A DNA stretch of 64,000 nucleotides from an uncultured Victivallales bacterium (lineage in GTDB: Bacteria > Verrucomicrobiota > Lentisphaeria > Victivallales > UBA1829). The stretch is from the NCBI GenBank assembly GCA_944391115.1, contig CALXSJ010000018.1, forward strand, positions 1 to 64,000, read 5' to 3'. Both the position numbers and the translations under genes were made by a program. Under the pieces are notes generated by a model that was not told the DNA's origin, made no database searches, and saw only the letters and a list, made by a program, of their open reading frames with translations. Shown here piece after piece: positions 24,452-33,708 of the stretch (positions are counted from its first letter, which is position 1; the number at the start of each line of letters is the position of its first letter).

Positions 24452-27105
24452 TTCTCAGCTCCTTCCGTCAGTTTCAGAATCCATTCAATTACCTGGAGCC
24501 GGGTCCATTCCGGATCGAATCCCGGCGTGTGAACGTTGATTTTGTCAAGCCATCTGTCCGCCGCGGCGGCAATCTTTTTCTTTTCCGCACTGCCGCTCTT
24601 TCCGGCCTTCCCGATCTCCTCCCGGAGTTTGGTGGCATAACGGACGTCATCAATGCCTTCACGGTATCCTTCCCAGGAGGGGGTGTCGACAACGCCGTCG
24701 GCCGTTCCTATGACGAAAGCAAGATCCGGTTCGACCCGGTTGTCAAAGTCATTCCAGGGATGCGCCGCGCTGACGTTGTAGGCATAGGTTGCAATGCCGT
24801 CGTAATTCGCCGTATAGACGCCGAAACCGAAATTGACACGATAGGGAAAAGGCTTTTCCTTCTGACCGGCCTGCGGATTGGCGTAATTCCAGATTCTTCC
24901 GCCCTTGGCATGCATGTCCCCGGAATAGAGCCTGTCGGGAACTCCGGAGGCGATCACGGTGCTGATTTTTCCCGCGATCTGCTTGACATTGGTCCGGACG
25001 GAGGTGGCAAAAACTCCCGCCCCCATCTCCCGCATATCCCGCCAGACTTCGAACTGCGCCGTCAGATAAGGTCCATGCGCCTCGTCCACACCGTAAAATT
25101 CGACATCCTTGTGACCGATCAGGGCATGCGTCTCCTCAATCAATTTTTTCAGAATATCGCGGTGCTCCGCACTTTTGTAAAGATGGCGGAATCCGAAATT
25201 CCCTCCCGTATGCAGAAACAGCGGACGCGTCTCCATGCCTTCCTCCTGCAGAATCTGAAGACAGCGCCTGAAGTAGGCGCGATCCTGATCCGTAACGGTA
25301 TTGACTTTTCCGCCCTCCTCTGCGGAACCCCATTTATTCCAGTCCCAGCGAGGCAGATTGAATGCCATCACAATCGTGGGATAACTCACCCCGTGATCGC
25401 GCAGATTCCGGAGTTCCGCGCGGAACTGCTGTTCATTCCGCCCGCACGAGGTCAGGGAGCCCGGCGCGTTTTTGTCAAAGAGGTTGTGCCAGTTGTGACG
25501 GTAATAGATGCCCGTGAAGAATCTGCGGTTCAAATCGTAATTGGTTTTCGGAACGGGCAGTTCGAACGGCAGGACGCGGAGCTTGACAGGAATCGCAGCA
25601 AGGGTTCCGCCTTCGGAGTTCAGCTGAAGCGTCGCATGATACAGCCCCGGAGCGGCATCCGCGGGAGGACGCACGGTCAGCCAGTACTGGCGGTTGAAAT
25701 GTTTCTTCAGCGAAATCGGACGGATTGTCTTCGCGTCATAGACGGGATTCTCTTTCGCGGACAGATATTCCTCGAAGCGGAAACTGTCGCCGTATTTGCT
25801 GATCCACTGATATTTTTCACCATCCGGGAAGCTGAGGCGGAGATAGTTTTCCATCTTCTCGTAATCCACCTTGACCAGCGCGTCGTCATGCAGCAGAAGC
25901 ACCGGCTTGAGAGCACGGATATGGCGGTTGGCGGTATCGGCGCCGGCCTGCACAATCACCTTGACGATCCGGATATCCGCGATGGAGGCGGGCAGAGTTT
26001 TTCCGTCCTTTGTCCTGAACTCGCTCAGAACCGGAAGAAATCCGGGAATATCCCGCTGCGGACATACGAGAAAGGAGGCCGGCTCAAATTCATTTTTCGC
26101 CGCGACGATCTGCAGCGGCCGGTTGATGGAATCCTTCGGCGGCAGAGAGTCCGGCAGGAAAGTCTCGGGCCCCATGGGATTCACGACGCCGTAATAAAGC
26201 GGAGCGGAACTCCCGCCGGAAAGCTGCCGGTTCTCCCGAAGCCGGAGAGCCTTCTTCTGAATTCCGGCGACCGCTGAAAGCGGCAGATTCTTCTGCGCGA
26301 GAAGCGCCTCAATCTCCGCTTTCAGCTCGGGCGCGTCCGCGGCATACTGCTTCAGAATGCCGAGCGCAATATCCCGTTCCTGCACATTGATCTGTTCCGG
26401 GGTGAGAGCCTGCGCATACATCCGTGTTCTTCCGATCATGCCCGCGAACGGCGAATAAAAGGGAAGGCTTCCAAGGACCAGGGGATCCCTGCGGAGATTC
26501 AGAGGGAGCAGTTTCCCCTTCCGGTAGACGTCGCTGTCGCGGGAGGCCTTCTGCTCGCCGTTCAGGTAAAGGGCAAGCTTTCCTCCGCTGACCGAATATG
26601 TGACGGCAATATGATTCCAGATTCCCGGCTCCATATCGCGCAGTTCCGAAACGGTGATGAAATAACGGTCCTTGCCGTCCGCATCCCGGACGGTGAACTG
26701 CGCGCTCACCCGCCGGTTCTTCGCAAGTTCCGCTCGCCAGTTCCAGCCCCGGGAGAAAAATCCGCAGGCCCGCTTGTTTTTCGGCGCGCTCTCATCCGGC
26801 AGACGGTCATATTTCACCCACATGCCGATGGTAAGCTCATTGGAGACTTCCATCTTGTCCGTGGCGGGAAACACCGCTCTGGAATAAATGTCCCCCGGAA
26901 GGGACAGCGCCTTTCCGAATATGGCGTCAACGATTTTCGCCTCTTTTTCCAGTTTCCCCGGAGAACCGGGATCCACCTCATTCATCACGCCTCCCGATTC
27001 ATTCGTGCGGAAGACGGTTTCAAATACAGGCTGCTGCGCTTCCGCGCAGAACAGCCACCACGAGGCGGCAAGCGCCGCCAGATGTTTCCAATGCATTCTT
27101 CTCAT
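24448..27105 (-). CDS. Secreted LamG/DUF4091 (GH123-like) protein, module B
   Basis: 885 residues with a signal peptide ending near AEA-Q. Residues 50-250 form a LamG/concanavalin-like domain (ELTIGMWVKYDRLP, HIAVTYSVSGGKLALYLNGE). The C-terminal half is the barrel and DUF4091 tail related to GH123, with an Asp-Glu pair D674-E675 in FYGVDEAHGP and WEGYREGIDDVRYATKLREE. GH123 enzymes cleave beta-GalNAc linkages using such a pair, so action on a HexNAc glycan is plausible. It has AAGGGG upstream and overlaps the CBM9-like gene by 4 bp. The paralogue at 30113 has exactly the same length. Confidence 0.78.
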   Translation of the reverse strand: MRRMHWKHLAALAASWWLFCAEAQQPVFETVFRTNESGGVMNEVDPGSPGKLEKEAKIVDAIFGKALSLPGDIYSRAVFPATDKMEVSNELTIGMWVKYDRLPDESAPKNKRACGFFSRGWNWRAELAKNRRVSAQFTVRDADGKDRYFITVSELRDMEPGIWNHIAVTYSVSGGKLALYLNGEQKASRDSDVYRKGKLLPLNLRRDPLVLGSLPFYSPFAGMIGRTRMYAQALTPEQINVQERDIALGILKQYAADAPELKAEIEALLAQKNLPLSAVAGIQKKALRLRENRQLSGGSSAPLYYGVVNPMGPETFLPDSLPPKDSINRPLQIVAAKNEFEPASFLVCPQRDIPGFLPVLSEFRTKDGKTLPASIADIRIVKVIVQAGADTANRHIRALKPVLLLHDDALVKVDYEKMENYLRLSFPDGEKYQWISKYGDSFRFEEYLSAKENPVYDAKTIRPISLKKHFNRQYWLTVRPPADAAPGLYHATLQLNSEGGTLAAIPVKLRVLPFELPVPKTNYDLNRRFFTGIYYRHNWHNLFDKNAPGSLTSCGRNEQQFRAELRNLRDHGVSYPTIVMAFNLPRWDWNKWGSAEEGGKVNTVTDQDRAYFRRCLQILQEEGMETRPLFLHTGGNFGFRHLYKSAEHRDILKKLIEETHALIGHKDVEFYGVDEAHGPYLTAQFEVWRDMREMGAGVFATSVRTNVKQIAGKISTVIASGVPDRLYSGDMHAKGGRIWNYANPQAGQKEKPFPYRVNFGFGVYTANYDGIATYAYNVSAAHPWNDFDNRVEPDLAFVIGTADGVVDTPSWEGYREGIDDVRYATKLREEIGKAGKSGSAEKKKIAAAADRWLDKINVHTPGFDPEWTRLQVIEWILKLTEGAEK

Positions 27106-27193
27106 ATCAAATCCCCTTCAAAAGTGTTTTGATTTTCAAGGCAGTCATGGTTCCGCATCGATACTTTCTTCCGGAATCGGAAGAGGGTCCGTG

Positions 27194-28000
27194 TCATTTG
27201 AACGGCCGCAGAATGCGGGCATTGCAGTTCAGCGGCTTGTCAGGGGCAAACCCCTGAAAGTAATGCTTCCCGTAATACTCCACATGTCCGTCAAGCAGCA
27301 GCCCGTTCAATCCCAGAGCGTGGCGGATGCTCCACTTGTAGGCTCCGCCTCCGTAAGTCGGTCCGTCCCCGGCAATCAGAGTGAGAGCAGGTTCCGGAAT
27401 ACTCGAAAGCTTGAACATTTTGTTTTCCAAATCGCTTTTTTTCGCCCGGACAAACATATCATCGTTCAGCCCGTAGTCGGAATAAAGCAAACTCTGGTTT
27501 TCCGCCGGACAGTGCATGATCGTCCTGAACATTCTGTAGCCCATTCCGTCTCCGGTATAAAGCGGAATATATCCGTTTTTCCCCATGAAATCAGCCCATT
27601 GCCTGCGGGACTGGGGACGCTCGGAGCCTTCGGAAGCGAACAGATTCCAGCTCGAACCGGGACACCAGTCGTCATAATCATGCGCATAATTGAGAAATCC
27701 GAGAAAAAGCTGTTTTTCATTCCCTCTGCACTGGACCCCGTATGCGCGCTCCCGCGCCTTGCCCAGTGCGGGCAGAAGCATTCCCGCAAGAATCGTGATG
27801 ATCGCAATCACGACAAGCAGCTCTATCAATGTGAACCCGCAAACGCTCCATCCCCCATAAAGCGGAAATCCAGCGGAAAACCCTTTTTCAATGCCGCCTG
27901 ACGGCAGACGTCCCGCCGCACGGCATTCCCCGGAGCGGGCGCCGTGTTTCCGCCAGTCCTTCCGGCCGGCGCACAAAACCGTTTGAAGCGAAACTTTCAT
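27194..28000 (-). CDS. Prepilin-like protein (H-X9-DG type), module B
   Basis: 268 residues from the ATG at 28000, which has AAAGGTGA 5 bp upstream; starts further out at 28018 or 28114 are less supported. [17 protein letters not shown] follows Gly55, so the -1 Gly is canonical, but the leader is unusually long at 55 residues. The C-terminal signature is exact ([14 protein letters not shown]). It heads the three-gene module pilin, LamG/DUF4091, CBM9-like, and is transcribed from a good promoter opposite the AraC gene. A type II-like pseudopilin role is assumed from the family. Confidence 0.86.
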   Translation of the reverse strand: MKVSLQTVLCAGRKDWRKHGARSGECRAAGRLPSGGIEKGFSAGFPLYGGWSVCGFTLIELLVVIAIITILAGMLLPALGKARERAYGVQCRGNEKQLFLGFLNYAHDYDDWCPGSSWNLFASEGSERPQSRRQWADFMGKNGYIPLYTGDGMGYRMFRTIMHCPAENQSLLYSDYGLNDDMFVRAKKSDLENKMFKLSSIPEPALTLIAGDGPTYGGGAYKWSIRHALGLNGLLLDGHVEYYGKHYFQGFAPDKPLNCNARILRPFK

Positions 28001-28049
28001 GGATGTCACCTTTCTCATAAGTCGGCATCTGATTTCTCTTCCTTTCAAT

Positions 28050-28077
28050 ATTATAAACAGAAAAGGAAAATCCGCAA
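28050..28077 (-). promoter_or_regulatory. Candidate promoter of glycan module B
   Basis: On the minus strand TTGCGG (28072-28077) and a consensus TATAAT (28050-28055) are 16 bp apart, about 50 bp before the pilin start. The 38-bp element at 28088 begins 11 bp upstream of the -35, a place from which an AraC-type activator could work. Confidence 0.65.
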
Positions 28078-28087
28078 TAGAAAAATT

Positions 28088-28125
28088 TATCATAATTTTG
28101 ATAAAAACTTTCACTTTTCTGCATC
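28088..28125. promoter_or_regulatory. Putative AraC-type regulator site, copy A
   Basis: A 38-bp AT-rich segment shares 33 of 38 positions with one at 49296. It contains the dyad TTTATCA/TGATAAA (28086-28105) and ends in ACTTTTCTGCATC. It lies between the divergent AraC gene and pilin module B, at exactly the same distance from the minus-strand -35 hexamer as the second copy is from its own. Confidence 0.6.
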
Positions 28126-28195
28126 TGTTTTTCCGGCATCCCTGGAATTCCGGAATCCGTATGCTATGTTACGGGAAAACAGGGAACGGAGAAAG

Positions 28196-29092
28196 ATGAA
28201 AAAGCCGCAGCTGAATACATTCCGGAAACAGAGAAACCTGTCGGGAGATTATGACGAGCTCTTTTATGTAAACACCCGCCTGACCCCGCAGTTCCAGCAG
28301 AACGCCCTTTACATTCACGCCTACGGGGAATCCTGCCTGTTTCCCGGGGGGAAAACGCATATGAATCTGGCGAACCGGCATTTTACAACATATTCCCTGG
28401 AAATGATCGTAAGCGGACGGGGGAGACTTCAGCGGAGCGACGGAGAGTATCCGCTTTCCCGGGGTTCGTTTTTCATCATTCAGGCCTCCCGTTCCGCCCA
28501 TGTATACGCGGAGAAGGACGAGGAGCTCCGGAAGCTGGTGGTGACCATCGAACGGGGGAGCATCGTATCGCTCCTCTGCAACCACGACTATCTGGTGGAA
28601 AACGCGGTGATCCAGCTGCACGATCCGGAGCGCGTCATGGAAATCTATCATGCCATCCGGGAACTCTGCGTCAGCGGACACCCATATCAGCAGTATGAGC
28701 TCTCCACGCAGGCCTACCGCCTTCTGACAGAAATCGGCCGCCAGCACCGGATCAATCCGGGCAGGCTTTCGCTCTGGGCCCTGATCTCCCAGATCACGGC
28801 AAATCCGAATGCGGAATACACGCTGGACACGCTTGCGGAACGCTGCGGCATCAACATCCGCACGCTGAACCAGCGTTTCATCGACTCCATCGGCATGCCT
28901 CCGATGCGGTTCGTCATCCGGAAACGCATGGAATACGCCCGGGATCTGCTGCTCTCCGAATCGCTCCCCGTTTCCCTGATCGCGGAGGAATGCGGATATA
29001 AGAATCCGGCGTTTTTCTCCCGGGAATTCAAACGGCACTTCGGCGTTTCTCCGAGCCGTTTTCTGCGCTCCCTGGAAGCGGAGAAAAGCTGA
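28196..29092 (+). CDS. AraC-family regulator of the glycan modules (AraC-1)
   Basis: 298 residues from the ATG at 28196, preceded by GGAG; the open frame extends further upstream across the intergenic region and is not used. The N-terminal 165 residues are a cupin-like ligand domain (NALYIHAYGESCLFPGGKTH). The C-terminal 100 residues hold two helix-turn-helix motifs (LDTLAERCGINIRTLNQRF, LIAEECGYKNPAFFSREFK). It lies between the two duplicated glycan modules and diverges from the module B promoter. It is paralogous to the regulator at 47166 (NAIYLNAYGESRIAPGG). The 38-bp site upstream is its most likely target. Confidence 0.88.
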   Translation: MKKPQLNTFRKQRNLSGDYDELFYVNTRLTPQFQQNALYIHAYGESCLFPGGKTHMNLANRHFTTYSLEMIVSGRGRLQRSDGEYPLSRGSFFIIQASRSAHVYAEKDEELRKLVVTIERGSIVSLLCNHDYLVENAVIQLHDPERVMEIYHAIRELCVSGHPYQQYELSTQAYRLLTEIGRQHRINPGRLSLWALISQITANPNAEYTLDTLAERCGINIRTLNQRFIDSIGMPPMRFVIRKRMEYARDLLLSESLPVSLIAEECGYKNPAFFSREFKRHFGVSPSRFLRSLEAEKS

Positions 29093-29098
29093 GGACGC

Positions 29099-29157
29099 CC
29101 GCCGCCGTCCCGGCGGCGGACCTGTCTTCCAAAGGATGGATCCGCAGACACGGATCC
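29099..29157. terminator. Two perfect hairpins between convergent genes
   Basis: CCGCCGCC-GTCCC-GGCGGCGG (29099-29119) and GGATCCG-CAGACA-CGGATCC (29138-29157) fill the gap between the AraC gene and the minus-strand CBM9-like gene. A bidirectional termination role is likely, though there is no long T-run. Confidence 0.5.
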
Positions 29158-29164
29158 TCCGGAA

Positions 29165-30094
29165 TCATTCCTCAAAGAAACGCTTCATCATGCGCCGCTC
29201 TTCCGCCTTCGCTTTTTTCTCCGCAAGCTTCTCGATCTTCGCCATGAGTTCCGCAAGCTCCAGAGAATGTTTCGGATAATCGGCGGGAACGGCATAGATT
29301 TTTTCGATGGCAAGCATCGTCTCCCGGTTTTCGGCCAGAATCGGTTTCCAGGAAGGATCCCGGCGGATGGTACTCCAGCGGCCGACAAGCGAAAGCCAGT
29401 GCGGACTGAAAAGTGAACGGCGGATTATGGCGGTGCGTTCGCGGGGAGCCGGGCGGAACAGGATCCGGCCGTAATACTCCGTGGACTTCAGAGCCTCCTT
29501 CTGATAGGTCCAGGTGCTGTACTGGCGGCTCGGAGTTGCGTAGCGGCTCACGGTGAAGGCGAGCTCCACGGGGCGGACATCCGGCGCCAGGCCGAGAAGA
29601 TAGAAGGGAAAGCACACTTCGCTGGTCCAGCGGTCCGCGAGCCTCTTCGAAGCGCCCTGCCAGGCGGTCATGAAATTGGTGCGTTTCGTCACCGACCCCG
29701 GCATCTCCTGATTGGTCAGTCCGCTTGAGCTCACTGCAAGATGCATCAGCTCCCCCTTGCGCGGGAACAGAAAGAATTCCAGGACGTCGAAGTTCCAGAA
29801 CTCGTCCGCATTGACCTCCGGCTTGAGCTTGTCCATTTGCGGTTCCATGCATTCAAAGGCCAGATAGAGAGCGTCATCGGTGTAAAGCGCCTTGAAACGC
29901 GTTTCAACCGCAGCGGGAACGCCGGTTTTGAAGACCCGGAAGCGTTCGGCTGTCCACGGGATTTTTTCCCATGCGGGGTCCTGCGCCACGATTCCGTCCA
30001 TCTTCGGCGCGACGGGCGAATAGGAGGCCTCATACTTCTGCGCCTGCAGCGCGGCGGCGGCAAGACAGGCGCCAAGGATCAGAAAATGTTTCAT
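29165..30094 (-). CDS. Secreted CBM9-like protein, module A
   Basis: 309 residues from the second ATG (30094), which has AAAGGA at a proper distance; the first ATG at 30106 directly abuts that site. A signal peptide (FLILGACLAAAALQAQ) is followed by the CBM9-like fold (VAPKMDGIVAQDPAWEKIPW, FKALYTDDALYLAFECMEP, WTSEVCFPFYLLG). A charged helical tail rich in Lys, Glu and Arg closes the protein (EKKAKAEERRMMKRFFEE). It is the last gene of the large minus-strand run and the counterpart of the equally long protein at 23522. Function inferred: binding of the glycan processed by the operon. Confidence 0.8.
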   Translation of the reverse strand: MKHFLILGACLAAAALQAQKYEASYSPVAPKMDGIVAQDPAWEKIPWTAERFRVFKTGVPAAVETRFKALYTDDALYLAFECMEPQMDKLKPEVNADEFWNFDVLEFFLFPRKGELMHLAVSSSGLTNQEMPGSVTKRTNFMTAWQGASKRLADRWTSEVCFPFYLLGLAPDVRPVELAFTVSRYATPSRQYSTWTYQKEALKSTEYYGRILFRPAPRERTAIIRRSLFSPHWLSLVGRWSTIRRDPSWKPILAENRETMLAIEKIYAVPADYPKHSLELAELMAKIEKLAEKKAKAEERRMMKRFFEE

Positions 30095-30112
30095 CTGGAA
30101 ATTCATCCTTTC

Positions 30113-32770
30113 TTACAGATTCATCAGATCGAGTGTTTTGTCAATGATCCGCCAGCGGACGTTCCGCGGATCGAATTCGGAGCTGTGCGGATTCAGCGAA
30201 TCCAGATATTCGGCGGCCTCCTCCGCAAGAGCGCGGAGCCGGGCGTCGCCTTTCCTGGCACGGGCGATTTCCTGCCGGAGCCGGGTCGCATAGCGGATGT
30301 CGTCGGTCCCCTCCCGGTGTCCCTCCCAGGCGGGAGTGTCCACCACGCCGTCGGCCGTCGGAAACACGTAGATGCAGCCGGTTCCGTGCCCGAAGGTGTT
30401 CCATCCCAGCTGCGCGCCGTAATGGTTGAAGCTGTAGGAGCAGACCCCGTCATGATCCGTGAAATAGAGCTGAAGACCGTAATTGAGCCGGTGGACCGCC
30501 GCCTTGTCGTTCCTTCCCGGCGTGGGGAAGGGATTGGCGTATTTCCAGACAAGGGCATTGTCCTTGTGCACAGCCTCTGCGGTTTTCCTGTCGGGCTTGT
30601 GGCAGAAGTTGATGACGGAGATCCCGCGCCCGGCAAGCAGATGCAGATTCTCCGGCTTGGCCGTGACAAAGATCTTCGCGCCGAGTTTCGTCATATCCTC
30701 CCAGACCGGATACTGAGCTTTGATGCGCTCTCCTTCCGCCTCGTCCACGGCATAGAAAATGACATCCCGGTGTCCGAGCTCCTTCTGGCAGAAATCCAGC
30801 GTCTTCGCGACGATCTCCTTCAAATTCGCGAAATCGCGTTTCCGGTCATAGAATTCACGGTATCCGAAATTGCCCCCCGTATGCAGAAGCAGCGGATTCG
30901 TCCACATTCCGACCTCTTTCAGAAGCCGGAAACGTTTCCGGTTCAGTTCCAGTTCCTCCTCCGTGGGATCCGGTTTCGGTGTGCCGTGCGGATATTTTTT
31001 GTTCCAGGGCGGATAGACGGCGGGAAAGCTGAACGCCATGATCGTCGTCGGCAGGCGCACGCCGTGCGCATACATGTTCTGAAGATCGGCCCGGGTCTGC
31101 GCAACGGTCCGTCTGCCGCAGCCGACGGTGCCGTCGCCCTTGTCCACCATGGTGTTGAAATAGTAGGTGCTGACCTGGAACGGGCGGGAGAGATCGTAGT
31201 TGGTCTTCGGTTCGGGCAGCTCGAACGGGAGCACTCTCACCTTGAGCGGAATCGACCCGATCGTCTTTCCTCCGGAAGTGAGCCGGATGCGGGATTCATA
31301 AAGCCCCGGCTTTGTGTCTTTTTCCGTTTTCAGCGTGATCCAGAACTGCTGGTTGACGCCGGATTTCAAATCGAGAGCCTGAAGCGTTTTCGCATCGCGG
31401 ATCGGATATTTCCCTGCGGAAAGCTGACGGCCGTTCGGTCCGCCCTTTTCGTCGCTGATGCAGATGTATTTCTCCCCGTCCGGAAAACTGAGGCGGATAT
31501 AGTTGTGCATGGCTTCCGGATCGACGCGGACCAAAGCGTCGTCGTAAAGCAGGGCAAGAGGCTGCAGCGTCCGCAGCGCGCCGGGACCGCGGTTGTAGCT
31601 GCCGCAGGCCACCATGACCTTGACCAGACGGATGTCAAGCGCGGACGCGGGAAGCGTGTGCCCCTCTTTGCTCTTCAGGTCCTCCGCAACGGGAAGAAAG
31701 CGGGGAAGGTCCTTCAGCGGCCGGAGCAGAAAGGATGCCGGCTCATACTCGTTCCGCGCAGCCAGGATCAGGAGTTTTCCGTTGAGCCCCTCCGCGGGAA
31801 GCGGCGTATCCAGCGTGAAGGTCTCCGCTCCCATCGGATCGACGATGCTGTATGCGTAAAATTCATTTGCCGCCTTTCCGCTGTGCAGAAGGGAACTCAT
31901 GTCGCAAAGGCTTTTCCGTTCCCGCCGGCAGCGCTCCAGCTCTTGGAAGGGAATCACGGGAAGCTGGAGAAGCTTGTCGATCCGTGCGGCGAGAGCGCCG
32001 GAATTCTCCAGTCCCGCAAGTTCTTTTTTCAATCCGAGAAGCTGCTTCCGCACCAGATCCTGCTCCGAGGCCGCGATCTGCTCCCCGGACAGCGCTTCCG
32101 CATACAGTCTCGTGCGTCCGACCATGCCCTTGAAAGGCCAGAAGCCCTTGACCGAACCGAAATACAATCCCTCTTTGAAATCAACGGGTACGGGGGATTC
32201 CTTTTTCCAGTTCATGCTTTTTGCGGCAACTTTCCGCCCGTTGATGAACAGTTCGTAACGCTTTTCCCCCACGGAATACGTATAGGCGAAATGCATCCAC
32301 TCTCCCGGGACGGCCTGCTTCACGGGACCGTTGAGCGGATAGCGCTGGAGCGCATTTCCCTGTATTTTCCCTTCGTGGCTGATGATGCCGTAGAAACGCC
32401 AGCCCCGGCAGAGGAAGCCGTAACAGCGCCGGGAGCGCTCGCCCGCGCCGTCCGGATAGTCGTCAATCCGGAACCACGCCGAAAATGTGAACGTTTCCGG
32501 CGTGCGGATTTTTTCCGTATCCGGAAATTCAATCCGGATTCCGGGTTTTGCCTCAAACTTTGCCGCCCGCCCGATTTCCGTATCCAGAATCGCCACCTTT
32601 CCGCCGATGATCCTTCCGGGAGATGCGGGAGAGACGTTGTCGATGACTCCGCCCTTCGCATCCACCTGAAAATCCGTCTCAAAGACCGCCTGCGGACGAT
32701 CGGCGCACCAGGCGCCCGCCGACAAAAGCAGCGGCAAGGCAAAAACACTCTTCCATGAACCTCTCTTCAT
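30113..32770 (-). CDS. Secreted LamG/DUF4091 (GH123-like) protein, module A
   Basis: 885 residues with a signal peptide (FALPLLLSAGAWCA). The LamG domain (about 65-250) includes TFSAWFRIDDYPDG and HFAYTYSVGEKRYELFINGR. The C-terminal barrel and DUF4091 region carry D676-E677 in FYAVDEAEGE and WEGHREGTDDIRYATRLRQE, matching the paralogue at 24448 almost position for position. By relation to GH123 it may cleave beta-linked GalNAc or a similar sugar using the acetamido group, but this is not shown. It sits 14 bp after the pilin gene and 18 bp before the CBM9-like gene. Confidence 0.78.
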   Translation of the reverse strand: MKRGSWKSVFALPLLLSAGAWCADRPQAVFETDFQVDAKGGVIDNVSPASPGRIIGGKVAILDTEIGRAAKFEAKPGIRIEFPDTEKIRTPETFTFSAWFRIDDYPDGAGERSRRCYGFLCRGWRFYGIISHEGKIQGNALQRYPLNGPVKQAVPGEWMHFAYTYSVGEKRYELFINGRKVAAKSMNWKKESPVPVDFKEGLYFGSVKGFWPFKGMVGRTRLYAEALSGEQIAASEQDLVRKQLLGLKKELAGLENSGALAARIDKLLQLPVIPFQELERCRRERKSLCDMSSLLHSGKAANEFYAYSIVDPMGAETFTLDTPLPAEGLNGKLLILAARNEYEPASFLLRPLKDLPRFLPVAEDLKSKEGHTLPASALDIRLVKVMVACGSYNRGPGALRTLQPLALLYDDALVRVDPEAMHNYIRLSFPDGEKYICISDEKGGPNGRQLSAGKYPIRDAKTLQALDLKSGVNQQFWITLKTEKDTKPGLYESRIRLTSGGKTIGSIPLKVRVLPFELPEPKTNYDLSRPFQVSTYYFNTMVDKGDGTVGCGRRTVAQTRADLQNMYAHGVRLPTTIMAFSFPAVYPPWNKKYPHGTPKPDPTEEELELNRKRFRLLKEVGMWTNPLLLHTGGNFGYREFYDRKRDFANLKEIVAKTLDFCQKELGHRDVIFYAVDEAEGERIKAQYPVWEDMTKLGAKIFVTAKPENLHLLAGRGISVINFCHKPDRKTAEAVHKDNALVWKYANPFPTPGRNDKAAVHRLNYGLQLYFTDHDGVCSYSFNHYGAQLGWNTFGHGTGCIYVFPTADGVVDTPAWEGHREGTDDIRYATRLRQEIARARKGDARLRALAEEAAEYLDSLNPHSSEFDPRNVRWRIIDKTLDLMNL

Positions 32771-32784
32771 TCCACTTCCTTTCC

Positions 32785-33588
32785 TTATTTGATGAACGGC
32801 TCGAAATTCATTTTAGACTTGTATGTCCAGTCCGTGACCTGCTTCAGAGCATAATTGACATTGCCTGCAGTAAAGATGTTTCTCTGGTATGTCGCGGCAT
32901 GTCCGTCAAGCAGTCCGGCGTTGAAGCTGAAATTCGGATGACAGAGCAGCGGAGTCTCCGAGACATAGCCGGGAGAGTCAAAGATCCAGGCGACACGTGC
33001 GGGATATGCAACAGTGGAAAGTTTCAGAATGTTCGGTGTGACTCCGTTCACTTCCGTAATCAAGGCTTTCGCCCCGGTAATGTAGATAGTACTGCCGTTG
33101 GGTTTGGAAAGCCAGAGATTGATGCAGTAATTGACTCCCAGACACGGGGTGCCGTTTTCCGCTGTGCAGCCGGTTCCGGCGGGGCAGGCTCCGAACCCCT
33201 TCTGCAGCGTCTTGTAGGTGGTGATTTTGAGATAACCGAGTGCGTAAGGATTGTCCTTTCTGCTGCCGAGACGGCCGATCCATGATGTATCAGCAGCGAA
33301 CTTGTCGCTCGAACCGGAGTCCAGGAACGGATACCGGGAGCCGAAAATCCAGTCGTTGTAATCCGCCGCATATTGATGACAGCCGCCGAGAACCATCTGG
33401 CGGATCTGGGAAAGACACGAGATCGCATTCGCCTTTTCCTTCGCCATTTTCAGTGCGGGCAGAAGCATTCCCGCCAGAATCGCAATAATCGCAATCACAA
33501 CCAGGAGCTCAATTAAAGTGAAACCGTTTCCCGAAATTCCCCGTCCGGAACGGCGGGAATCCCCTCCTGACTCTCTTTTTCTCTTCAT
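32785..33588 (-). CDS. Prepilin-like protein, module A
   Basis: 267 residues with a strong AAGGAGG upstream. A basic 22-residue leader ends in Gly before [17 protein letters not shown], so prepilin peptidase cleavage is expected. The C-terminal signature is slightly altered: [15 protein letters not shown] places ten residues, not nine, between His and Asp-Gly. The central part has several cysteines ([17 protein letters not shown]). It separates the glycosidase genes upstream from the secreted LamG/DUF4091 and CBM9-like genes downstream in the same run. Confidence 0.86.
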   Translation of the reverse strand: MKRKRESGGDSRRSGRGISGNGFTLIELLVVIAIIAILAGMLLPALKMAKEKANAISCLSQIRQMVLGGCHQYAADYNDWIFGSRYPFLDSGSSDKFAADTSWIGRLGSRKDNPYALGYLKITTYKTLQKGFGACPAGTGCTAENGTPCLGVNYCINLWLSKPNGSTIYITGAKALITEVNGVTPNILKLSTVAYPARVAWIFDSPGYVSETPLLCHPNFSFNAGLLDGHAATYQRNIFTAGNVNYALKQVTDWTYKSKMNFEPFIK

Positions 33589-33708
33589 GATTTCATCCTC
33601 CTTTTTTATTTTCCCGGTTGTGCGTTGCGCGGGCGGCCCCCGGCTTCATTCCACAGCGCATAAATGGAATGACTCCTTTCATTTCTCCGCCTCGCCGTTA
33701 TCCATGAT

